A DNA stretch of 11,928 nt from Marinosulfonomonas sp. (GCA_022712735.1 JAFLKA010000344.1:1-11928); one strand, 5' to 3'; shown: positions 1 to 8,825, numbered from the stretch's first letter. The notes: generated by a model from the sequence alone, not told the origin. Program-made: numbers and translations.

Positions 1-179
1 TCCGCAGGCAGGACCGGCACAACAGGAATATCCCCCGCAGGAACGGTATTTTTGTTGCGCGGCGATAGCATTTTCCCCAGCATTTTGAAATGGCTGCTGC
101 CCTCGCCCATATGGGGGGCAGGTGGGTCGTTGTGAAATCGACCTTGTCTGAGGGGGGCGGGCTTTGGTTGGTCAATCAT
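1..179 (-). CDS. N-terminal part of an unidentified protein (runs off the left edge)
   Basis: An open frame starts at the ATG at 179..177 and reads 59 codons without a stop to the window edge. The translation begins MIDQPKPAPLRQGRFHNDPP and goes on through a basic stretch to a Pro/Val-rich segment, so there is no signal peptide or membrane helix. An in-frame ATG at 110..108 is an alternative start. Neither has a clear Shine-Dalgarno site. It is divergent from the thioredoxin gene, with about 105 bases between. I do not recognise the family with certainty; the N-terminus only vaguely resembles some MBL-fold metallo-hydrolases, which is a guess. Being coding is itself an inference from the absence of stops and the position just upstream of a divergent gene. 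Confidence 0.5.
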   Translation of the reverse strand, partial: MIDQPKPAPLRQGRFHNDPPAPHMGEGSSHFKMLGKMLSPRNKNTVPAGDIPVVPVLPA

Positions 180-222
180 CAGGTTTAAGTAGTGCGGCGG
201 TTGCGACATATCAACAAAGCCC

Positions 223-259
223 TTGGGTTTTGCGCCGCAAAAGCACATATAAGGCGCAA
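223..259 (+). promoter_or_regulatory. Candidate cnoX promoter with inverted repeat
   Basis: A -10-like TATAAG lies at 248-253 with a poor -35-like TTGGGT at 223-228 (19-base spacer). A perfect 7-base inverted repeat, TTGCGCC at 230-236 and GGCGCAA at 253-259, brackets the spacer and the -10. The right arm touches the end of the -10, so a bound dimer would be expected to block or position polymerase. The hexamers and repeat are seen; promoter or operator function is inferred. Confidence 0.3.
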
Positions 260-284
260 CCAAACAAATTGATGGAATGATGAC

Positions 285-1196
285 ATGCTTGAACTGGGAC
301 AGGGTGCCGATGCCCCCGCTGCCGATCTGATCAAAGACACCACCGAGGCCACCTTTATGGCCGATGTGGTGGAAGCCAGCAAAGAGGTGCCGGTGATCGT
401 GGATTTCTGGGCGCCGTGGTGTGGGCCGTGCAAAACGCTTGGCCCCGCGTTGGAAGCCGAAGTGACCGCCGCCGGTGGCAAGGTAAAGATGGTTAAGGTG
501 AACATCGACGAGAACCAGCAGATTGCGGCGCAATTGCAGATCCAGTCGATCCCGACGGTTTATGCTTTTGTCGATGGCAAGCCGGTGGACGGATTTCAGG
601 GCGCTGTGCCACCAAGCGAAATCAAGGCGTTCGTTGATAAGGTTTCGCTGTTGGGGCCGGATGGTGACGGTGGTTTGGCCGATGCGATTGAAGCGGCTGA
701 AACCATGCTGACCGAGGGCGATGCGGCGGATGCCAAGGAAACCTTCGCGGCGATTCTGGAAGAGGATGCCGCCAATGCGGCGGCCTATGGCGGGCTGATC
801 CGGTCCTATCTGGCGCTGGACGATCTGGAGCAGGCCGAGGCTACGCTAAACGGTGCCCCTGCCGAAATTTCTGAAACACCCGAGTTGGAGACCGCGCACG
901 CGCAGATCGAACTGGCTAAACAGGCCGTGGATGCGGGGCCGGTGGCCGAGTTGCGCACCGCAGTTGATGTGGATGCAGACAACCATCAGGCGCGGCTGGA
1001 TCTGGCAACGGCGCTGCATGGGGCCGGTGATACTGAGGCGGCGGTGAATGAGCTGCTGGAGCTGTTTCGCCGGGATCGCGAGTGGAACGACGGTGCAGCC
1101 AAGACGCAGTTGTTCACCGTGTTTGACGCGCTGAAACCGGATGATCCTATTGTTTTGAACGGGCGTCGCAAACTGACGTCGATGATATTTATGTAG
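285..1196 (+). CDS. cnoX: Thioredoxin-TPR chaperedoxin, CnoX/YbbN family
   Basis: This is a 303-residue protein with an N-terminal thioredoxin fold (about residues 10-115) followed by an all-helical TPR-like region (about 120-303) rich in Ala, Glu and Leu. The thioredoxin active site is a complete WCGPC at residues 45-49, and the cis-proline loop IPT is at 89-91. This two-part layout is that of CnoX (formerly YbbN), a cytoplasmic holdase that protects unfolding proteins under oxidative stress and passes them to the GroEL and DnaK systems. E. coli CnoX lacks the CxxC pair, whereas alphaproteobacterial forms such as that of Caulobacter keep it, so this copy is probably redox-active. It has no signal peptide. 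Nearby upstream ATGs at 272, 277 and 280 are out of frame. It is first of a three-gene run, 12 bases ahead of the LON-domain gene. Confidence 0.88.
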   Translation: MLELGQGADAPAADLIKDTTEATFMADVVEASKEVPVIVDFWAPWCGPCKTLGPALEAEVTAAGGKVKMVKVNIDENQQIAAQLQIQSIPTVYAFVDGKPVDGFQGAVPPSEIKAFVDKVSLLGPDGDGGLADAIEAAETMLTEGDAADAKETFAAILEEDAANAAAYGGLIRSYLALDDLEQAEATLNGAPAEISETPELETAHAQIELAKQAVDAGPVAELRTAVDVDADNHQARLDLATALHGAGDTEAAVNELLELFRRDREWNDGAAKTQLFTVFDALKPDDPIVLNGRRKLTSMIFM

Positions 1197-1208
1197 GATG
1201 GCGAGGCA

Positions 1209-1847
1209 ATGATTTCTGCTGCAAACCTGCCCGACACACTGCCTTTGTTCCCGCTATCGGGGGCGATCGTTTTGCCACGGGCCCGTTTGCCGCTGAATAT
1301 TTTCGAGCCACGTTATCTGGCGATGTTCGAGGATGTTTTGAAAACCCGCGAGCGGCTGATCGGGATGATCCAGCCGATGGATAAGGATGCCGAGGGGCAG
1401 ATGCACGCGGTGGGCTGTGCCGGACGCGTTACCAGTTTCACTGAAACCGATGACGGGCGTTACATGATTTCGCTGACCGGCGTGTCGCGGTTTCGGTTTG
1501 TGGAACAGATCGATGGGTTTGTGCCCTACCTGCAAGCCAAGATCGACTGGCAGGATTTCGCGCGTGATCTGGGCGGGGCCGAACATGATGACGGGTTTGA
1601 TCGTGACGGGTTTTTGGCGCTGCTGGAACGGTTCTTTGCGGTCGAGGAACTGGACGCGGATTGGGATAATCTGAAGCAGGCCGAGACCGAGATGCTGGTG
1701 AATTCACTGTCGATGCTGGCGCCGTTTTCGCCCGAGGACAAACAGGCGTTGCTAGAGGCAAAGACACTTGCCACACGGTGGGAAACGCTGGTGACATTAA
1801 TGGAATTTGCGCTGCGGCGCGGTGATGACCAAGGAGTGATGCAATGA
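1209..1847 (+). CDS. LON substrate-binding (N-terminal) domain protein
   Basis: The 212-residue product is a stand-alone LON N-terminal domain (PUA-like fold). The diagnostic opening is at residues 11-36: [13 protein letters not shown], then PLNIFEPRY, followed by the [10 protein letters not shown] and [11 protein letters not shown] strands near 68-97. The C-terminal half (about 130-212) is acidic and helical. There is no AAA+ ATPase and no Ser-Lys protease domain, so it is not Lon protease; families of this length are common in alphaproteobacteria and have no settled function, though peptide or protein binding is assumed by analogy. The start at 1209 lies 12 bases after the cnoX stop, with purine-rich AGGA and GAGG tracts just upstream. 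Its 3' end overlaps the next gene by four bases (ATGA), which suggests coupled translation. Confidence 0.88.
   Translation: MISAANLPDTLPLFPLSGAIVLPRARLPLNIFEPRYLAMFEDVLKTRERLIGMIQPMDKDAEGQMHAVGCAGRVTSFTETDDGRYMISLTGVSRFRFVEQIDGFVPYLQAKIDWQDFARDLGGAEHDDGFDRDGFLALLERFFAVEELDADWDNLKQAETEMLVNSLSMLAPFSPEDKQALLEAKTLATRWETLVTLMEFALRRGDDQGVMQ
1831..1836 (+). promoter_or_regulatory. Ribosome binding site for the Trm112-like gene
   Basis: AAGGAG sits seven bases upstream of the ATG at 1844, within the last codons of the LON-domain gene. It fixes the start of this very short gene. Confidence 0.7.
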
Positions 1848-2026
1848 GTGGTGGTGTTGAATTTGACGTTAAAATGCTGGAAGCGATGGTCTGTCCGGTG
1901 ACGCATACTACATTGAGTTATGATGCCAAGGCGCAAGAACTGGTTTCCAAAACCGCGCATCTGGCGTTTCCGATCAGGGACGGGATTCCGGTGATGTTGG
2001 TCGATGAGGCGCGCAAACTGGATTGA
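1844..2026 (+). CDS. Trm112-like (YcaR-type) small protein
   Basis: This 60-residue protein matches the Trm112/YcaR family: an [15 protein letters not shown] start, a central hydrophobic [13 protein letters not shown] strand-turn motif and a DEAR ending. In eukaryotes and archaea Trm112 is a partner that activates methyltransferases; in bacteria the role is largely unknown. Only one cysteine remains (in VCPV), where zinc-binding members have CPxC plus a second pair, so this copy probably binds no zinc. That loss is usual among alphaproteobacterial relatives as far as I recall. AAGGAG at 1831-1836, seven bases before the ATG, is a strong ribosome binding site inside the LON-domain gene, and the ATGA overlap indicates translational coupling. 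The stop is 7 bases from the converging hydroxylase stop. Confidence 0.85.
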   Translation: MSGGVEFDVKMLEAMVCPVTHTTLSYDAKAQELVSKTAHLAFPIRDGIPVMLVDEARKLD

Positions 2027-2033
2027 GTGGCTA

Positions 2034-3260
2034 TCAGATCTGCCGCCCCTGTAGCAGTTTCGGCACATCGCCAGTCAGCCCCGCCGCCTCGCGAATAAAG
2101 CGTTGGCGTAGGGTCGGGAAGGCGTTGACGATGCCCAGTCCGATATCGCGCCCCAATCGAAGCAGAGAATTATCATTTGAAAACAACCTGTTAAATCCAT
2201 CCGTCGCCAGTGCCAGCGTGGTGGTGTCAAACTGGCGCCATGCTTGGTAGCGCTCCAACACATCCACCGCACCGATGTCTTCGCCGCGCCGTTTCGCCTC
2301 GATCAATACTTCGGCCAAGGCTCCGACATCGCGTAAGCCAAGGTTCAGCCCTTGCCCCGCAATTGGATGCACCCCGTGCGCTGCATCGCCAATCAGCGCC
2401 AGACGCGGCGCGATGAAGTGGTCGGCCAGCGTCAGGTTCAACGGATAGGTAAACCGCGCCCCCGCCAGTTTTATTTCACCAAGGAAACTGCCAAAACGCG
2501 GACGCAGATAGGCGAGGTAATCCGCATCCGTTAATGCATTGATCCGCGCGGCCTCCTGTGTTTCTTCGCTCCAGACAATCGAGGAACGATTGCCCGGCAG
2601 TGGCAGGATCGCCAAAGGGCCGGGTGGCATAAAAAACTGATGCGCGATGCCGTGGTGGGGCAGAGCGTGCTCGATAGCGCAGACCAGCGCGGTCTGGTTA
2701 TAATCATGGCCGTGGCGTTTGATACCGGCCCGCTGCGCCGTGCCGCTACTGCGCCCGTCCGATCCGATCAAAATGCGCCCTGTCAGGGATTTTCCGCTGG
2801 CGGTTTGCACGGTCACATGCGCCACACCGACATCCTGTCCAATCACGGTTTCGCTGTTGATTTGCGTGATCAACGGGTGGTTTTTTAACCCCGCCTGAAA
2901 CGCGCGGTAAAGATAGCGGTCCTCGACCATATAACCCATCGGCCCCTCGGCCAGTTCGTCACTGTTGAAATGCAGCATCCACGGCGATGGCCCCTCACCA
3001 GCGCGCCCGTCGGTGATTTTCACCTCGTTAATTGGCTGGCTTTGGGCGGTCACATCGCCCCAGACACCAATCGCCGCCAGCAGGCGTTGCGAGGCCAGCG
3101 CAAGCGCATAGCCGCGCCCGTCAAAGCCCGCGTCCCCACGGGCATTGGCGCATAACGCATCAATAATGGTGACGCTAAGCCCGCCATCGGCCAAGGCCAG
3201 CGCCAAGGCAGGGCCATTCAGCCCACCACCGATGATCAATATGTCCGAGTCGAATTTCAT
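2034..3260 (-). CDS. UbiH/UbiF-family FAD-dependent hydroxylase (ubiquinone biosynthesis)
   Basis: From the ATG at 3260 the product has 408 residues, the usual length of class A flavin monooxygenases of the UbiH/UbiF/Coq6 group. Residues 11-16 carry the FAD-binding GxGxxG (GGGLNG), 166-172 the GSDGRSS motif, and about 289-308 the second FAD motif LIGDAAHGVHPIAGQGLNLG. These enzymes hydroxylate the aromatic ring of ubiquinone precursors using O2 and NAD(P)H. Which ring carbon is modified cannot be told, because alphaproteobacteria use several paralogues (UbiH, UbiF, UbiL types). The frame extends upstream to an ATG at 3296, but family members start close to the MKFDSDILIIGGG segment, and a good promoter lies between the two ATGs, so 3260 is preferred. 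There is no Shine-Dalgarno site before it. Confidence 0.88.
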   Translation of the reverse strand: MKFDSDILIIGGGLNGPALALALADGGLSVTIIDALCANARGDAGFDGRGYALALASQRLLAAIGVWGDVTAQSQPINEVKITDGRAGEGPSPWMLHFNSDELAEGPMGYMVEDRYLYRAFQAGLKNHPLITQINSETVIGQDVGVAHVTVQTASGKSLTGRILIGSDGRSSGTAQRAGIKRHGHDYNQTALVCAIEHALPHHGIAHQFFMPPGPLAILPLPGNRSSIVWSEETQEAARINALTDADYLAYLRPRFGSFLGEIKLAGARFTYPLNLTLADHFIAPRLALIGDAAHGVHPIAGQGLNLGLRDVGALAEVLIEAKRRGEDIGAVDVLERYQAWRQFDTTTLALATDGFNRLFSNDNSLLRLGRDIGLGIVNAFPTLRQRFIREAAGLTGDVPKLLQGRQI

Positions 3261-3265
3261 ATCCA

Positions 3266-3295
3266 ATAATATGCCCCCGCTTTCGGGATTGTCCA
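3266..3295 (-). promoter_or_regulatory. Candidate promoter of the UbiH-family gene, possibly leaderless
   Basis: On the minus strand TGGACA (3295..3290, five of six matches to the -35 consensus) is followed after 18 bases by TATTAT (3271..3266, five of six to the -10). Transcription would begin around 3259-3260, which is the A of the preferred start codon. That would explain why the gene has no ribosome binding site. Inferred from hexamers only. Confidence 0.45.
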
Positions 3296-3314
3296 TGCGC
3301 CGCAGGGCCGCTAC

Positions 3315-3328
3315 CGTTCATGTGAACG
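3315..3328. promoter_or_regulatory. Inverted repeat, candidate operator between hydroxylase and amidase
   Basis: CGTTCA-TG-TGAACG is a perfect 6-base inverted repeat with a two-base centre. It lies in the divergent gap, 16 bases upstream of the preferred amidase ATG and just downstream of, or overlapping, a weak amidase promoter (TTGTCC at 3289-3294, TACCGT at 3312-3317, 17-base spacer). The symmetry and size suit a dimeric repressor; no regulator gene is in view. Confidence 0.35.
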
Positions 3329-3343
3329 ATGAAAGGTCTGGAT

Positions 3344-4675
3344 ATGTCAAAGCAGTGGTTGAAAATGAGCGCGGCGGATTTGGGGCGCGGCATTGGTGCC
3401 GGGGAAATTGACCCTGTGGAACTGGCGCAGACCTACCTTGCCGCAATCAAGGCGCATCCGTTGCAGCACCGGATTTATGCGCGATTGACCGAAGACCGCG
3501 CGTTGGCCGAAGCGGGGGCTGCGGCGGCGCGGGCCAAAAGCGGCAATCGGCGCGGAGTGCTGGATGGTGTGCCGATTTCGTGGAAAGACCTGTTTGATAC
3601 GGCTGGCGTGGTGACCGAGGCAGGGTCAGACCTGTTAAAAGGGCGCGTGCCGGATGTGGACGCCGAGGTGTTGAAAAACGCGACCGAGGCGGGGCTGGTG
3701 TGTCTGGGCAAAACCCACATGTCGGAATTGGCATTTTCGGGGCTTGGGTATAATCCCGTCACCGAAAGCCCGCCCAGCGTGAATGATGCCGATGCTGTTT
3801 CGGGTGGATCATCATCGGGGGCGGCGACGTCTGTGGCGTTTGATCTGGCGGCTTGCGGTATCGGGTCGGACACCGGCGGGTCGGTGCGGATACCGTCGGC
3901 GTGGAACAATCTGGTCGGGTTGAAAACCACCTCGGGCCGGTTGTCGCTAAAGGGTGTTGTGCCATTGTGCGAGAGTTTCGATACGGTCGGGCCGTTGTGC
4001 CGGACGGTTGAAGACGCGGCGTTGATGTTGGCGGCGCTGGAAGGCGGAAAACCTGCGGATTTGGCGGGGGCGACGTTGAAAGGCAAACGGCTGATGATAT
4101 TGCAGACCGAAGCCATGCAAGGCGTGCGCGACGCGCCAATGGCGGCGTTTATGGGCGCGGTTGAGAAGTTGAAGGCGGCGGGGGCTGTGGTGGAAAATGG
4201 CGAGGCGCCCGAAGTAACGCAAGCGCTGGAACTGTCGGCGGTGTTGTTCACAACCGAGGCTTATGCGCAATGGCACAAGGAAATCGAGGCCGCGCCGGAC
4301 AAGATGTTTGGCGCAATTCTGGAACGTTTTCGGGCAGGTGCTACGTTTTCGGGTGTCGAATTTGTCGAGGGCTGGATGAAGTTGCGCGAATTGCGCGAGG
4401 CCTATCACGCGCGGGTGGCCGGATATGATGCGGTGATCATGCCGACATCGCAGATTTTGCCGCCGAACCAGCACCTTTTGGCGACGGATCACGCGTATTA
4501 CATCACAGAAAACCTGCACGCTTTGCGCAACACACGGATCGGGAATTTGATGGGTTCTGCGGGGTTAACCTTGCCTACGGGCACAGCATCTTGTGGTATT
4601 ATGTTTATCACCCCCCCAATGAGCGAAGAGCGCCTGTTAAGGTTGGGGTCAGCCGCCGAGGCCGCATTGGCCTAA
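3344..4675 (+). CDS. Amidase-signature family enzyme
   Basis: The 443-residue product is an amidase-signature serine hydrolase, which splits C-N amide bonds. The Ser-cisSer-Lys triad is complete: Lys81 in VPISWKDLF, Ser156 in the GGSSSGAA glycine/serine loop, and the nucleophile Ser180 in GSDTGGSVRIPS. The spacings (75 and 24 residues) equal those of fatty acid amide hydrolase. It is likely cytoplasmic, with no signal peptide. The substrate is unknown. GatA of the tRNA amidotransferase is less likely because no gatB or gatC is nearby and the C-terminal half is not typical of it. An upstream in-frame ATG at 3329 exists, but AAAGG at 3332-3336 is placed seven bases before 3344, so the start at 3344 is preferred. 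It is probably transcribed alone, with a 93-base gap to the next ORF start. Confidence 0.87.
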   Translation: MSKQWLKMSAADLGRGIGAGEIDPVELAQTYLAAIKAHPLQHRIYARLTEDRALAEAGAAAARAKSGNRRGVLDGVPISWKDLFDTAGVVTEAGSDLLKGRVPDVDAEVLKNATEAGLVCLGKTHMSELAFSGLGYNPVTESPPSVNDADAVSGGSSSGAATSVAFDLAACGIGSDTGGSVRIPSAWNNLVGLKTTSGRLSLKGVVPLCESFDTVGPLCRTVEDAALMLAALEGGKPADLAGATLKGKRLMILQTEAMQGVRDAPMAAFMGAVEKLKAAGAVVENGEAPEVTQALELSAVLFTTEAYAQWHKEIEAAPDKMFGAILERFRAGATFSGVEFVEGWMKLRELREAYHARVAGYDAVIMPTSQILPPNQHLLATDHAYYITENLHALRNTRIGNLMGSAGLTLPTGTASCGIMFITPPMSEERLLRLGSAAEAALA

Positions 4676-4721
4676 ATACCACAACTACACCACCCAACTA
4701 CATATTTTCCTTGGGTTTTTC

Positions 4722-4750
4722 TGGACGCAGCCGCGGGGCTGGTCTAGATT
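4722..4750 (+). promoter_or_regulatory. Candidate promoter of the aminotransferase-ftsK unit
   Basis: TGGACG (4722-4727) and TAGATT (4745-4750) are separated by exactly 17 bases, each with four of six consensus matches. The spacer contains an inverted repeat, CAGCC at 4728-4732 and GGCTG at 4737-4741. A GANTC site (GATTC, 4747-4751) overlaps the -10 and a second (GACTC) lies at 4771-4775. Transcription would start near 4757. Confidence 0.35.
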
Positions 4751-4792
4751 CATCTCAAACGGGGCGAAATGACTCCGACATTTGAGGCAGAT

Positions 4793-5974
4793 ATGGACTT
4801 TCCTGAGCGGTTTTCGAACCTACCTGAGTACGCTTTTCCGCGTCTTCGCGGGCTTCTCGACGCGCATGCGGCGGGCGGTGATGTTGTGCATATGACGATT
4901 GGCGAGCCGCAGCATGATTTTCCAGACTGGATTCTGGAAATTATTGCCAAAAACAACCACGAGTTCAAAAAATACCCGCCAAATGCAGGATCACCTGAAT
5001 TGCTGGCGTCGATATCGGCGTGGCTGAAACGGCGGTTTGCTGTGGATGTGGATGCCGCAAGCGAGATTTCAACGGTGAATGGCACCCGCGAGGGGCTGTA
5101 TAACGCGGCGATGGCGCTATGTGCCGAAACCAAGGATGGCAAGGCGCCGATTGTGCTGACGCCGAACCCGTTTTATCAGGTCTATGCCGTTGCCGCGATG
5201 TCGGTTGGGGCGAAACCGGTTTTTGTGGCGGCCACTGCGGAAAACGGATTTATGCCGGATTATGTGGGCCTGCCTGATGATGTGCTGAACCGCACGGCGG
5301 TTGCGTACATTTGTTCGCCCTCTAATCCGCAGGGCGCTGTGGCGTCGCGCGAATACTGGCAGGATTTGATTGGGCTGGCCGAGAAATACGATTTCCAGAT
5401 TTTCGCGGATGAATGTTATAGCGAGATTTACCGTGACACGCCCCCTGTGGGCGCATTGCAGGTGGCGTGTGAAATGGGTGCCGACCCTGAACGGGTTCTG
5501 ATTTTTCATTCATTGTCGAAACGATCAAACCTGCCGGGTTTGCGGTCTGGTTTCGTTGCGGGTGGGCCAAAATCCATCGCGCGGATCAAACAACTGCGCG
5601 ATTTTTCCGGCGCACCCTTGCCATTGCCGTTGCAGCGGGTGGCTGAGAAGGTTTGGGCGGACGAGGCGCATGTGGAGATGAACCGTGCGCTGTACCGTGA
5701 AAAATTCGATATCGCCGATGAGATTTTCGGTGATGTTGAGGGCTATCTTAGCCCCGAAGCAGGATTTTTCCTGTGGCTACCGGTTGCGGACGGCGAAGCG
5801 GCGGCATTGAAATTATGGCAAGAGACTGGCGTGCGGGTTCTGCCCGGCGCGTACCTTAGCCGCGAAGTTGACGGAAAAAATCCGGGCCATGGCTACATTC
5901 GTGTGGCAATGGTGGCCCCAAAAACAGAAATGCGGCACGGGCTAATGCGCCTGAAACGCTGCTTGTATACGTGA
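4793..5974 (+). CDS. Class I/II PLP-dependent aminotransferase, DapC-like
   Basis: The product has 393 residues from 4793 (401 from the alternative ATG at 4769). It is a fold-type I aminotransferase: the PLP-binding Lys243 lies in [16 protein letters not shown], with the NP pair of SPSNPQGA (Asn178) and the [10 protein letters not shown] strand (Asp206, Tyr209) that hold the cofactor, and an Arg in GYIRVAMV near the C-terminus for the substrate carboxylate. The [14 protein letters not shown] stretch and an N-terminus like [11 protein letters not shown] resemble succinyldiaminopimelate aminotransferases (DapC) of the lysine and peptidoglycan pathway; that assignment is from memory and other substrates are possible. 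GAGG is five bases before 4793, while GGGGCG precedes 4769, so the start is uncertain. It lies 13 bases ahead of ftsK and is probably cotranscribed with it. Confidence 0.85.
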   Translation: MDFPERFSNLPEYAFPRLRGLLDAHAAGGDVVHMTIGEPQHDFPDWILEIIAKNNHEFKKYPPNAGSPELLASISAWLKRRFAVDVDAASEISTVNGTREGLYNAAMALCAETKDGKAPIVLTPNPFYQVYAVAAMSVGAKPVFVAATAENGFMPDYVGLPDDVLNRTAVAYICSPSNPQGAVASREYWQDLIGLAEKYDFQIFADECYSEIYRDTPPVGALQVACEMGADPERVLIFHSLSKRSNLPGLRSGFVAGGPKSIARIKQLRDFSGAPLPLPLQRVAEKVWADEAHVEMNRALYREKFDIADEIFGDVEGYLSPEAGFFLWLPVADGEAAALKLWQETGVRVLPGAYLSREVDGKNPGHGYIRVAMVAPKTEMRHGLMRLKRCLYT

Positions 5975-5987
5975 GGAAGAGGTAAAC

Positions 5988-8825
5988 ATGGCATCCTATT
6001 CGGCAAAACAACGCGACCCATTGTTGGATTCCAGATTGCAGGCGGCGATTGAACGACGCAGCAAGGAATTGATCGGCATCGGCATGGTGGTGCTGGGCGT
6101 TTTGGTGGCGATGATGCTGGCGTCCTACACGCCGTCTGATCCAAACTGGTTGGCCGCATCGCAAGCGCCGGTGCAAAACTGGCTGGGCCGGTTCGGCGCG
6201 TCAATTGCTGCACCGTTGTTTGTGATTGTTGGCTGGGGATCTTGGGCGATTGCTATTGTTCTGGTGGTTTGGGGTGTGCGGTTCGCCACCCATAACGGCA
6301 CCGAACGTGCCCTTGGCCGCCTGATTTTTGCGCCAATCGCGATTGCGCTGTTGTCTGTTTATGCGTCAACCCATGTTCCATCGGCGGAATGGACCCACAG
6401 CTTTGGTCTGGGCGGATTGTTTGGCGATATGGTTTTGGGCTCCGTGCTGGGCATGGTGCCTGTCAGTGCTGCCTTTGGTTTGAAATTTGTGGCGATCCTG
6501 ATGGGCGTGGCGATGCTTTCTATGCTGTTGTTTGTAATGGGGTTTACCATGCCGGAGATGAAGCGTTTCGTGCGCTTCCTGCTGGTCGGAATTGTCATGG
6601 TCTATGCCGGTTTGATGACCTTGATGGGGAAAAGTGCGCGTGGTGCGGCGATAGCGGCGCGTGTGGTTCAGGAAAAGAATGCCCTGCGCAAGGAACGGGC
6701 CCGCGTTGAGGCCGAGGAAGCTGCTGCCGAGGCTGCGGCTTATGCCGCTGTGCCAACACCTGTTCACCGTCCCGCGTCTGTGGTGCGGGCCGAGCCGCCG
6801 GTTGTGCAGCAGGCGAATGCATACCGGGCCGTTGAAGATGTGCTAGAAATGCCGGAACCGCCCGTTAAACAGGGTTTGCTGGCGTCGTTGATGAACCGCC
6901 TACCAGACCCCGAACCAGAGTTGATCGAGCCGGAACTGGCACCGGATGTATATGCTGAAGAAATCGGCGAAGACCGGATCAAGGCGCGGATTTCGGATGC
7001 GATTAGACAGCGTGTGCGCCAAGTGCCGACGCTGACAGCCGCGCGTGCCGAGCCGCAAGTGACGCGACGCAGTGGCCCACAGCCGCTGCTATTGAATACA
7101 GAACCGCCGCTGGAAGCCCCACAAATGCAGGCGGGCGCAATTCCATCGCAAGGCCCGATGATGTTTGAGCCAACAGCGGAACTCGCCCCTGTGGTGCAGC
7201 CCGCAATGGCCCCAAAATCCGTGGTGCAAAACGGGGTGCGCAAAGCGCCGCCAACATCGCGTCAGGCCAAGGCAGAAGCACAACCCAAGTTGCAATTTGA
7301 AGACAAGCAGGTGGCCTATGAGCATCCCCCCCTGTCTTTGCTGGAAAGCCATGCGGACATTCAGCGCCACCAGTTGTCGGACGAAGCGTTAGAACAAAAT
7401 GCGCGGATGCTGGAAAACGTTCTGGATGACTACGGCGTCAAAGGCGACATCGTCAGCGTACGCCCCGGCCCTGTGGTTACGATGTATGAGTTGGAGCCAG
7501 CCCCCGGTTTGAAAGCCAGCCGTGTCATCGGTTTGGCCGATGATATTGCGCGGTCCATGTCGGCGCTGTCGGCACGGGTTTCTACGGTGCCTGGCCGCAC
7601 GGTTATCGGGATCGAATTGCCCAATGAGCATCGTGAAAAGGTGATGCTGCGTGAAATCCTGTCTGCGCGTGATTTTGGTGATAGTAACATGCGTTTGCCG
7701 CTTGCATTGGGCAAGGATATTGGTGGCGATCCGATTGTTGTCAATCTGGCGAAAATGCCGCATCTGTTGATTGCTGGGACCACGGGATCGGGTAAATCGG
7801 TGGCGATCAACACGATGATCCTGAGCCTGCTTTACAAGCTGACACCTGCGGAATGCCGCCTGATTATGATTGACCCCAAAATGCTGGAATTGTCGGTCTA
7901 TGACGGTATCCCGCATCTGTTGTCCCCTGTTGTGACCGACCCGAAAAAGGCCGTTGTCGCGCTGAAATGGACAGTGGGCGAGATGGAAGAACGCTATCGC
8001 AAGATGTCGAAAATGGGGGTGCGCAACATTGAGGGCTACAACAGCCGCGTCAAGGCAGCCCTTGCCGCAAACGAGATGTTCAGCCGCACGGTGCAGACCG
8101 GATTTGACGATGAAACCGGCGATCCTATTTTCGAGACCGAAGAGTTTGCACCCGAATCCATCCCCTATATCGTGGTGGTGGTCGACGAGATGGCCGACCT
8201 GATGATGGTGGCCGGCAAGGAAATCGAGGCCTGTATCCAGCGCCTTGCACAAATGGCGCGCGCATCAGGCATCCACCTGATTATGGCCACGCAACGCCCG
8301 TCGGTGGATGTGATCACCGGCACGATCAAGGCCAACTTCCCCACACGTATTTCGTTCCAAGTGACCAGCAAAATCGACAGCCGCACCATTCTGGGTGAAC
8401 AGGGTGCCGAGCAACTGCTGGGCATGGGCGATATGCTGTTTATGGCGGGTGGTGCGAAAATCACCCGTGTGCACGGGCCCTTTGTAAGCGACGAAGAGGT
8501 CGAGGAAATAGTCAATCACCTGAAGAGTTTTGGCGCGCCGGAATATGTGACCGGTGTGGTTGAAGGGCCGGATGGGGATGCCGAAAGCAGCATTGATCAA
8601 GTGCTGGGACTGGGCGGCAATACCGATGAGCAGGATGCGCTCTATGATACGGCGGTGGCGATTGTGGTGAAGGACCGTAAATGCTCCACCAGCTATATCC
8701 AGCGCAAATTGGCGATTGGATACAACAAGGCCGCGCGTTTGGTCGAGCAGATGGAAGATGCGGGACTGGTCAGTGCCGCGAACCATGTGGGCAAGCGTGA
8801 AATCCTGATTCCGGAACAGCATTAA
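5988..8825 (+). CDS. ftsK: DNA translocase FtsK
   Basis: This 945-residue protein has the full FtsK layout. About five hydrophobic segments (near 29-47, 72-97, 109-126, 166-187 and 196-214) make the septal membrane domain. A Pro/Ala/Glu-rich linker runs from about 220 to 465. The RecA-like motor has Walker A GTTGSGKS at 597-604 and a Walker B VVVVDE ending at Asp733-Glu734. A winged-helix gamma domain (about 880-945) ends the protein. FtsK is a hexameric pump at the division septum that moves DNA toward KOPS sequences and activates XerCD at dif. The N-terminal domain and linker are present, so this is not a short SpoIIIE-like or plasmid Tra form. AGAGG at 5978-5982 lies five bases before the ATG, and the upstream aminotransferase ends 13 bases earlier. 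Confidence 0.97.
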   Translation: MASYSAKQRDPLLDSRLQAAIERRSKELIGIGMVVLGVLVAMMLASYTPSDPNWLAASQAPVQNWLGRFGASIAAPLFVIVGWGSWAIAIVLVVWGVRFATHNGTERALGRLIFAPIAIALLSVYASTHVPSAEWTHSFGLGGLFGDMVLGSVLGMVPVSAAFGLKFVAILMGVAMLSMLLFVMGFTMPEMKRFVRFLLVGIVMVYAGLMTLMGKSARGAAIAARVVQEKNALRKERARVEAEEAAAEAAAYAAVPTPVHRPASVVRAEPPVVQQANAYRAVEDVLEMPEPPVKQGLLASLMNRLPDPEPELIEPELAPDVYAEEIGEDRIKARISDAIRQRVRQVPTLTAARAEPQVTRRSGPQPLLLNTEPPLEAPQMQAGAIPSQGPMMFEPTAELAPVVQPAMAPKSVVQNGVRKAPPTSRQAKAEAQPKLQFEDKQVAYEHPPLSLLESHADIQRHQLSDEALEQNARMLENVLDDYGVKGDIVSVRPGPVVTMYELEPAPGLKASRVIGLADDIARSMSALSARVSTVPGRTVIGIELPNEHREKVMLREILSARDFGDSNMRLPLALGKDIGGDPIVVNLAKMPHLLIAGTTGSGKSVAINTMILSLLYKLTPAECRLIMIDPKMLELSVYDGIPHLLSPVVTDPKKAVVALKWTVGEMEERYRKMSKMGVRNIEGYNSRVKAALAANEMFSRTVQTGFDDETGDPIFETEEFAPESIPYIVVVVDEMADLMMVAGKEIEACIQRLAQMARASGIHLIMATQRPSVDVITGTIKANFPTRISFQVTSKIDSRTILGEQGAEQLLGMGDMLFMAGGAKITRVHGPFVSDEEVEEIVNHLKSFGAPEYVTGVVEGPDGDAESSIDQVLGLGGNTDEQDALYDTAVAIVVKDRKCSTSYIQRKLAIGYNKAARLVEQMEDAGLVSAANHVGKREILIPEQH

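Noticed and set aside
3475..4519. Long minus-strand open frames opposite the amidase gene
   Set aside because: They are antisense shadows caused by high third-position GC; the translations are low-complexity and match no family, while the plus-strand frame has a full catalytic triad.
7389..8252. A 287-codon minus-strand open frame inside ftsK
   Set aside because: It is antisense to the most conserved part of the FtsK motor and is rich in His, Arg and Gln, as expected of a shadow frame.
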